DNA from: CAZCAQ01 sp964563965
GTDB lineage: Bacteria; Patescibacteriota; WWE3; UBA101185; UBA10185
Reading direction: 5' to 3'
Assembly: GCA_964563965.1 (NCBI GenBank)
Contig: CAZLZI010000033.1
Location: forward strand, 1-11,582
DNA length: 11,582 nt
Each line of letters starts with the position of its first letter. Position 1 is the stretch's first letter. Below, one piece after another: positions 7,473-11,582 of the stretch. The position numbers were made by a program, and so were the translations under genes. The notes under the pieces were generated by a model. The model was given only the letters and a program-made list of their open reading frames with translations, did not search any database and was not told where the DNA came from.

Positions 7473-8714
7473 ATGCCAAAGATCAAAGAGATTACCTGCC
7501 ATAAGATTGTAAATTCACGAGGGGATTGGACTATCTCTACTAGAGTGGAATTAGAAGATGGCTCAGTAGGCGAGCAAACCATTCCGGAAGGTGCTTCAAA
7601 AGGCATGCACGAGGCAATCAGTCTACCTGTAGCTAAAGCAATCGATGTTGTTTCCAGCGCATTAAATGAAGCTTTGCAGGGAGTTATGGTTTTTGATCAA
7701 GTTCAAATTGATAAAACTATGCTTGCCATGGATGGCAGTAAGAATAAACGAAACTTAGGTGGCAATAGCATCCTATCAGTTTCACTTGCCTGTGCAAAAG
7801 CTGGGGCTGCAAACAAAAAACTACCATTATATAGATATCTCCACCAACTCTATAAAGCCTATCGTAATACTAAAGCAAAACTAAGTATTCCAACCCCAGT
7901 GTTTAATGTTTTAAATGGTGGCTTACATGCTCGCAATGGGCTGTCGTTTCAAGAGTTCATGGTCATTCCTTCGCCAAAACACACATATGAAGCGTCCCTT
8001 GATATTGGTGTTAAATCCTACCATCTACTTAAAGATTACCTTGAAAAACATACTATGGAGGTGAGTGTTGGGGATGAAGGGGGCTTTGCGCCTGAAGGCT
8101 TTGATCCTACAAAAGCATTAACATTTATAAAAGAAGCAATCAAAGCAAACTACATACCGGGTGAAGATGTGTTCTTTGGTCTGGATGTAGCGGCGGGTTC
8201 ATTTTATAACAATCATACCTATAAGCTAACAGATTTAGCAAAAACCATGACTGCTACTGAACTAACAGATTATTATGCTAGTCTGATGCATGACTTTGAG
8301 CTTATGTATATTGAAGACCCTTTTTATGAGAATCAATATGCATCTTGGCATACATTTAATAAGAGGTTTGGCAAAAAGCTTCTTATTGTGGGTGACGATT
8401 TAGTAGTCACAAACAAAGCTTTACTAAAAACTGCGATTGAAAAAGAGTTAATTAATGCGGTTATTGTAAAACCTAACCAGGTAGGTACTTTAACTGAAAC
8501 ATTTGATTTCATCCATTTAGCAAAAGAACATAAGCTCTCAATTATTCTTTCTCATAGATCAGGTGATACGGCAGAAGATACTTTTATTGCAGATTTAGCA
8601 GTTGCAGTTGGAGCAGAGTTTATGAAGTCAGGATCCCCAGCCAGAGGAGAAAGAGTAGCTAAGTATAATAGATTACTTGAGATAGCTTCTACTCTCCCCG
8701 GTTACAGAGAGTAA
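7473..8714 (+). CDS. eno: Enolase (divergent sequence)
   Basis: Enolase dehydrates 2-phosphoglycerate to phosphoenolpyruvate. At 413 residues it is near normal length. Catalytic and metal residues known for the family are present: Ser42 in the mobile GAS loop, His152, Glu161 (QEF), Glu202 (GDEGG), the Mg2+ ligands Asp238, Glu281 (YIEDP) and Asp308 (VGDDL), Lys333 (KPNQVGTLTET), His361-Arg362-Ser363 (SHRSGD) and Lys385. Several normally near-invariant neighbours differ: SRGDWT for SRGNPT, PEGASKG for PSGASTG, HARN for HADN, DVAAGSF for DxAASEF and SPARGER for APxRSER. The enzyme is therefore probably active but belongs to an unusual branch. Its ATG lies 3 bp after the ppsA stop with no Shine-Dalgarno sequence, suggesting coupling. 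The 3' end overlaps the convergent phosphoglycerate mutase by 13 bp. Confidence 0.93.
   Translation: MPKIKEITCHKIVNSRGDWTISTRVELEDGSVGEQTIPEGASKGMHEAISLPVAKAIDVVSSALNEALQGVMVFDQVQIDKTMLAMDGSKNKRNLGGNSILSVSLACAKAGAANKKLPLYRYLHQLYKAYRNTKAKLSIPTPVFNVLNGGLHARNGLSFQEFMVIPSPKHTYEASLDIGVKSYHLLKDYLEKHTMEVSVGDEGGFAPEGFDPTKALTFIKEAIKANYIPGEDVFFGLDVAAGSFYNNHTYKLTDLAKTMTATELTDYYASLMHDFELMYIEDPFYENQYASWHTFNKRFGKKLLIVGDDLVVTNKALLKTAIEKELINAVIVKPNQVGTLTETFDFIHLAKEHKLSIILSHRSGDTAEDTFIADLAVAVGAEFMKSGSPARGERVAKYNRLLEIASTLPGYRE
8690..8713. terminator. Stem-loop at the eno/phosphoglycerate mutase convergence (possible U-tract-less terminator)
   Basis: TACTCTC (8690-8696) and GAGAGTA (8707-8713) form a perfect 7-bp stem around a 10-nt loop. 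The stem-loop lies at the 3' ends of both convergent genes and would form in both transcripts. Neither strand has a T-run after it, so it is not a standard intrinsic terminator. It could serve as a 3' end or stability element, or be chance. Confidence 0.3.
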
Positions 8715-9397
8715 GCCTCATAATCTTGACCTAATGGAGTTTCCAGATGCGCTATCTCTGTTTCAGTTAGGTGAGGTTCAAAGTATTTTCTAAATCCACG
8801 GATACTATTACCATGACAAGATACTGCAACATTTATATTATGGGTTTTCATCAATGGAACTATCTCATCACAAAAAGCTTTAACTCGCTCAACTACCTCA
8901 GCAACGTTTTCACCTTTAGCTACTTTGTAGTTATAATCCCGTCTTATCTTTTCTGTAAGTATAGGGTCTTCCAAGTATTGAACTAATTTGCTTTGACCTT
9001 CAAGCACGCCATAGCATCTTTCTTTTATTCGGTTATCAGTCTCAATCTTCAAACTTCTAGCTCCTAGATTCATACTGGTAGCTATCAGCATAGTGTCGTA
9101 TGCTCGTGCTTGAGGAGAGGAGATAAGCATGTCTATCTTTTTATCTTTTAACAGAGGTGCCAGTACGGCAGCTTGGTTTATACCCGTTGCAGTAAGAGTA
9201 GCCGTTCTCCAGCCTGAAAAAATGAAGTTTTTGTTATCAATTGATTCACCGTGTCGAAAGATGTAGATAGTGGGTTTGCCTTCAACTTCAGTTTTAGGCA
9301 TTGGAGATGGGTTACGATACAGCATGTACTCAACAGCTTTATCTACCTTTTCTTTACCGTATTGTGTATATAAAAGTTCAATACTTGGGGCAGTCAC
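8702..9397 (-). CDS. Phosphoglycerate mutase, histidine phosphatase superfamily (dPGM-like)
   Basis: A 231-residue cytoplasmic enzyme that probably interconverts 3- and 2-phosphoglycerate, the step before enolase. It carries the RHGES motif (Arg48, catalytic His49), FSGW (60-63), the SSPQARAYDT segment with Arg98, the acid/base Glu126 in ERCYGVLEG, and SCHGNS with the second catalytic His195. The first 40 residues before the core are an N-terminal extension compared with typical GpmA. I chose the GTG at 9397 because an in-frame TGA lies 6 bp upstream and an extended -10 box ends 6 bp before it; internal Met25 is an alternative. It lies 32 bp after lexA in the same direction, so lexA read-through is also possible. 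The 3' end overlaps enolase. A related phosphatase role cannot be excluded, but FSGW and the neighbouring eno and ppsA favour the mutase. Confidence 0.85.
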   Translation of the reverse strand: MTAPSIELLYTQYGKEKVDKAVEYMLYRNPSPMPKTEVEGKPTIYIFRHGESIDNKNFIFSGWRTATLTATGINQAAVLAPLLKDKKIDMLISSPQARAYDTMLIATSMNLGARSLKIETDNRIKERCYGVLEGQSKLVQYLEDPILTEKIRRDYNYKVAKGENVAEVVERVKAFCDEIVPLMKTHNINVAVSCHGNSIRGFRKYFEPHLTETEIAHLETPLGQDYEAYSL

Positions 9398-9403
9398 AAA
9401 TCA

Positions 9404-9412
9404 ATACTAACA
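9404..9412 (-). promoter_or_regulatory. Predicted extended -10 promoter of the phosphoglycerate mutase gene
   Basis: Read on the minus strand, TGT-TAGTAT is an extended -10 element with its hexamer at 9409-9404. It ends 6 bp before the GTG start (9397), the same spacing as at the response regulator and ppsA. No clear -35 is visible. The site lies in the 32-bp gap after lexA and predicts a leaderless transcript. Confidence 0.45.
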
Positions 9413-9429
9413 TGATTACTAGGTCTTTA

Positions 9430-10056
9430 TTAATACTTTCTAATGACGCCAGTCACTTTTCCTTGGATGTTAAGATTTTCAGGATTTACAAAAATAGGAT
9501 CCATCTTGTTATTAGCTGGTTGGAGCCTAATCCTACCGTCTTTTTCTCTGTAAAATGATTTAAGAGTTGCAAAGCCGTTATCAATGAGTGCAACAACAAT
9601 ATCTCCATCGTTTGCAGTGTTTTGTTGTTGAATTACAACATAGTCGCCATTAAAAATACCCTCATTAATCATTGAGTCTCCCTTTACTTGAAGAACATAT
9701 GATCTTTTAACTTTGGAAACTAAATCTGGGGATACAAGAATTGTATCAATTGGATTTTCTATCGCATCAATAGGTTCTCCAGCAGCAATATATCCCACAA
9801 GGGGCAGTTCTATACCATTAACACTTACGCCAACAAAATCATCAGTAACTTCAATTCCTCTAACAGCACCATCAAATCTTCTAATCATGCCCTTTTTCTC
9901 TAAAGCTTGGAGATGCTCATGCACAGTAGCTAGTGATGATAGGTTCATGGCATCGGCAATTTCTTGCAGAGTAGGGGATGTAGAATTTTGTTGGATATAT
10001 TGTGATATGTAATCTAGTATTTCTCTTTGTCTTTTATATAAAGTTACAGGGCTCAT
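9430..10056 (-). CDS. lexA: LexA, SOS-response transcriptional repressor and self-cleaving protease
   Basis: LexA represses DNA-damage genes until RecA-ssDNA filaments trigger its self-cleavage. The 208-residue protein matches the normal length (E. coli 202). Residues 1-70 form the winged helix-turn-helix: KRQREILDYI, then SPTLQEIADAMNLSS, the recognition-helix region ATVHEHLQALEKKG, and the wing. The cleavage site is Ala92-Gly93 in GYIAAGEP. The S24-type serine/lysine dyad is Ser128 (KGDSM) and Lys166 (ATLKSF), both intact, so autocleavage should work. The recognition helix differs from that of E. coli, so its operator need not match known SOS boxes. The ATG at 10056 follows a TTGACA-N18-TATTAT promoter with about a 17-nt leader and no clear Shine-Dalgarno sequence. 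Repeats in that promoter suggest autoregulation. The phosphoglycerate mutase follows 32 bp downstream. Confidence 0.96.
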   Translation of the reverse strand: MSPVTLYKRQREILDYISQYIQQNSTSPTLQEIADAMNLSSLATVHEHLQALEKKGMIRRFDGAVRGIEVTDDFVGVSVNGIELPLVGYIAAGEPIDAIENPIDTILVSPDLVSKVKRSYVLQVKGDSMINEGIFNGDYVVIQQQNTANDGDIVVALIDNGFATLKSFYREKDGRIRLQPANNKMDPIFVNPENLNIQGKVTGVIRKY

Positions 10057-10079
10057 ATTTGGGTTTCTTTCGTGCTTTT

Positions 10080-10109
10080 ATAATACCGAAAGTAATACGA
10101 AGTTGTCAA
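10080..10109 (-). promoter_or_regulatory. Predicted lexA promoter with overlapping candidate operator repeats
   Basis: On the minus strand a consensus -35 TTGACA (10109-10104) is followed after 18 bp by -10 TATTAT (10085-10080). Start of transcription near 10073 would give a short leader. The element TAATAC occurs at 10081-10086 and 10093-10098 (12-bp period, each followed by a CGAA-type sequence), and an inverted repeat CTTTCG/CGAAAG (10067-10072, 10087-10092) spans the -10. These overlap the polymerase site, as expected for a repressor operator, but binding is not shown. Confidence 0.6.
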
Positions 10110-10120
10110 GTGTTTTAAAG

Positions 10121-10148
10121 TTGCAAAATGAAGGATTATTGCTAGAAT
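10121..10148 (+). promoter_or_regulatory. Predicted promoter of the divergent 369-residue orphan gene
   Basis: The -35 TTGCAA (10121-10126) is followed after 16 bp by TAGAAT (10143-10148), which is preceded by TGC, making an extended -10. The ATG at 10158 lies 9 bp downstream, so the leader would be only a few bases or absent. The two divergent -35 boxes, this one and that of lexA, are 11 bp apart, so one repressor bound between them could affect both genes. Confidence 0.55.
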
Positions 10149-10157
10149 GGCAAAACG

Positions 10158-11267
10158 ATGCACCCATACATAAGACCTAAAGACTTCTCTTATATGGAAC
10201 ATGCTGGGTATCGCCCAGATATAGCTCCTGTAGTAGAGAGATACCTTGTAGAAACAGGGTGTGTAAGACACCATGCCGCAGTACCTGCAGATGCTTTGAC
10301 CTCAACCGAAGCGGTTAGTTTGCACCATCGTCACTATGATGTAGTAGGTACTGTTCAACTAGGGGATAGAGAGGTTGCTTTATACCATGAAGATTTATTA
10401 CATATGCCTGAGATGCAGGTTGCTCCAACTAAGCTAGGTTATAGGGCGATAGTTTCGGGGTTGCCTGATATTCACGAGACAGCAAGTAGAGTTGATTGTT
10501 TGATAGATATAGAGCCCAGTAGGTCTATGGGAGATGATGCAGAGAGCATAGGATCATTAAACGCCACGTTACTTGTGGATTTATATAAAGGAGACGAAGC
10601 ATACAATGGTAAATTCACCATCTCATACGATCTAAAGACTGGAAAGCTTGCCACCTTTCACCTAACAGTATTTAATAATGAAACACCTCAGGGCGCTACC
10701 CCTCATTATTGTAAAATAGATTATGTAAATTACGGAGATCCTTTCTGGAGGGTGCAAACAACACGGGCTGATATTGCTCCAGATATTGCGGGAGTTCCTA
10801 CCACTATGCACATTGAACGAGCTGTATTTCTTCGTGGAGGAAATATTTCTTTAAGCGATGATAGGCTTTGGCGACCGGAGGTTGAGGGACTGGATGGGAA
10901 ACCGGTAAGAGGTAGGGATAAAGTTGGTGATCGAAGAACATATAGGCAAGAAAGCGTAGGTATTCAAACTACTTTTAGGCATTCACCCAAAACTACTACG
11001 AGTTTTGGTAAGCCGTATTTTACTGGTGAGACATCCATGTGGTTTGATACTTCAACTAAAGGTAGCTTTGGTATAGTAGATGGCTCTACAAAGTGGACAG
11101 CTCCATACGACCTCGACTCTAAACTTGGTGCTATTCCTATTGATTTTGAATACACAGGGGAGCAAGATCAAGCAGAATACTTAATAACTGAAGCATATCA
11201 AAGTCTCATAAACTTTGTGTATGGTGATCAGACTGTTCTCACTGGTGCTGAATTTTCGATAAAATAG
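10158..11267 (+). CDS. Hypothetical protein, 369 residues, divergent from lexA
   Basis: I do not recognise this protein. It has no signal peptide, membrane helix, P-loop or known catalytic motif that I can see. The first 60 residues are helical and histidine-rich (His39-His40, then His56-His57 and His59, plus His77 and His82 further on). From about residue 60 to the end the pattern alternates polar and hydrophobic residues with many Gly/Asp/Thr turns, which suggests a mostly beta-sheet protein. Only three cysteines occur (35, 114, 185), so disulfides are not a feature. The ATG at 10158 is supported by an extended -10 promoter just upstream; an earlier ATG at 10147 is in another frame and meets a stop within eight codons. 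Its divergent position from lexA makes SOS control possible. It converges with the partial gene at the right edge. Confidence 0.85.
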   Translation: MHPYIRPKDFSYMEHAGYRPDIAPVVERYLVETGCVRHHAAVPADALTSTEAVSLHHRHYDVVGTVQLGDREVALYHEDLLHMPEMQVAPTKLGYRAIVSGLPDIHETASRVDCLIDIEPSRSMGDDAESIGSLNATLLVDLYKGDEAYNGKFTISYDLKTGKLATFHLTVFNNETPQGATPHYCKIDYVNYGDPFWRVQTTRADIAPDIAGVPTTMHIERAVFLRGGNISLSDDRLWRPEVEGLDGKPVRGRDKVGDRRTYRQESVGIQTTFRHSPKTTTSFGKPYFTGETSMWFDTSTKGSFGIVDGSTKWTAPYDLDSKLGAIPIDFEYTGEQDQAEYLITEAYQSLINFVYGDQTVLTGAEFSIK

Positions 11268-11308
11268 GTGCTATTTAACTATTTAGAAACCTAAGCAGTT
11301 TTAAATAG
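11262..11308. terminator. AT-rich repeat/stem-loop between convergent genes (weak terminator candidate)
   Basis: CTATTTAA (11271-11278) and TTAAATAG (11301-11308) form a perfect 8-bp inverted repeat, with an inner TTAG/CTAA stem around AAAC (11283-11294). CTATTTA is repeated directly at 11279-11285, and AAATAG at 11262-11267, overlapping the orphan gene's TAG, can also pair with CTATTT. There is no GC-rich stem or T-run, so terminator function is uncertain. Confidence 0.3.
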
Positions 11309-11313
11309 AAGAT

Positions 11314-11582
11314 TTAAGGTCTTCCTGTAAGTAGTGTGTTGATTTCTTCCCGAAGCCCGTCGCCTGAAGGCCTTGTCTCAACATGATTTCCATCAGCATC
11401 AAACAAGTCCTCTGTTCTAGCCGTAGTGAAAGCTCCGGCTTGGTTTAACACACCTGCTTCGACTGGACTAGGTACTATTGTAAGTACTGGTCCAGCTACC
11501 ACTAGTGCCTTTGGCTCTCCGTCTGAATGGAGAACGTTCAAAATCTGGCGCTTTTTTTCTAGGATAGAGTTGCTAGTATGGG
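11314..11582 (-). CDS. Hypothetical protein, C-terminal fragment; gene continues past the right edge
   Basis: The frame ending at the TAA at 11314-11316 is open to the right edge of the window, giving about 88 visible residues. The first in-frame start-type codon in view is a TTG at 11541, but the sequence before it (SNSILEKKRQ) reads as ordinary coding sequence, so the true start is probably outside. The fragment starts with a short charged helix, then a hydrophobic Val/Ala/Pro-rich stretch (ALVVAGPVLTIVPSPV), and ends with a helix containing REEINTLL. I recognise no family. It converges with the orphan gene across 46 bp. Coding status rests on frame openness and plausible residue composition only. 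Confidence 0.55.
   Translation of the reverse strand, partial: HTSNSILEKKRQILNVLHSDGEPKALVVAGPVLTIVPSPVEAGVLNQAGAFTTARTEDLFDADGNHVETRPSGDGLREEINTLLTGRP

Noticed and set aside
8771..8986. 71-codon + strand frame opposite the phosphoglycerate mutase
   Set aside because: Shadow of a well-supported conserved gene; its translation is Tyr/Phe/Ser-rich without a recognisable motif.
10147..10173. ATG at 10147 as a start for the orphan gene
   Set aside because: It is in a different frame, reaches a TAA within eight codons, and overlaps the -10 box.
10053..10274. 73-codon minus-strand frame across the lexA promoter and the orphan gene start
   Set aside because: It would cover the divergent promoter region and the orphan gene's coding sequence, and its translation is rich in Tyr, Phe and His with no family features.

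Overview
The window is an AT-rich, densely packed bacterial segment with no rRNA, tRNA, CRISPR array or insertion sequence. TAA, TAG and TGA all end convincing genes, and I see no sign of in-frame TGA, so the standard bacterial code applies. Very short gene gaps, lack of Shine-Dalgarno sequences, divergent forms of core enzymes and unrecognised flanking proteins suggest a Patescibacteria/CPR-type genome, possibly near the Microgenomates/Katanobacteria/Dojkabacteria groups. TGA as a stop argues against Gracilibacteria and Absconditabacteria. The placement is inference.

Layout, left to right. (1) Bases 3-1649 hold the 3' part of an unrecognised helical/coiled-coil protein on the + strand, open at the left edge. 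(2) Bases 1696-5159 look like one operon: a receiver-only response regulator, a membrane sensor histidine kinase and a phosphomannomutase/phosphoglucomutase, with 1-bp gaps. (3) Bases 5184-8714 hold phosphoenolpyruvate synthase and, 3 bp downstream, a divergent enolase. (4) On the - strand, lexA (10056-9430) is followed by a phosphoglycerate mutase (9397-8702). The mutase's last codons overlap the end of enolase tail to tail by 13 bp. (5) A divergent promoter region of about 100 bp separates lexA from an unrecognised 369-residue + strand protein (10158-11267). (6) The 3' end of another unrecognised - strand gene enters from the right edge and converges with it.

Metabolically, phosphoglycerate mutase, enolase and PEP synthase cover three consecutive steps between 3-phosphoglycerate and pyruvate, and the hexose phosphomutase links sugar phosphates to glycan precursors. 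The two-component pair sits at the head of the mutase operon, so surface-sugar or central-carbon control is a reasonable guess, but the receiver has no DNA-binding domain. LexA brings SOS control next to the phosphoglycerate mutase and the divergent orphan gene.

The most notable pattern is in expression signals. At three genes a -10 box, two of them extended TGn-type, lies exactly 6 bp before the start codon; a fourth extended -10 lies 9 bp before its start. This geometry predicts leaderless or nearly leaderless mRNAs. The lexA/orphan intergenic region carries direct and inverted repeats that are candidate LexA operators. Both convergent gene pairs have a stem-loop at their junction and no U-tract.
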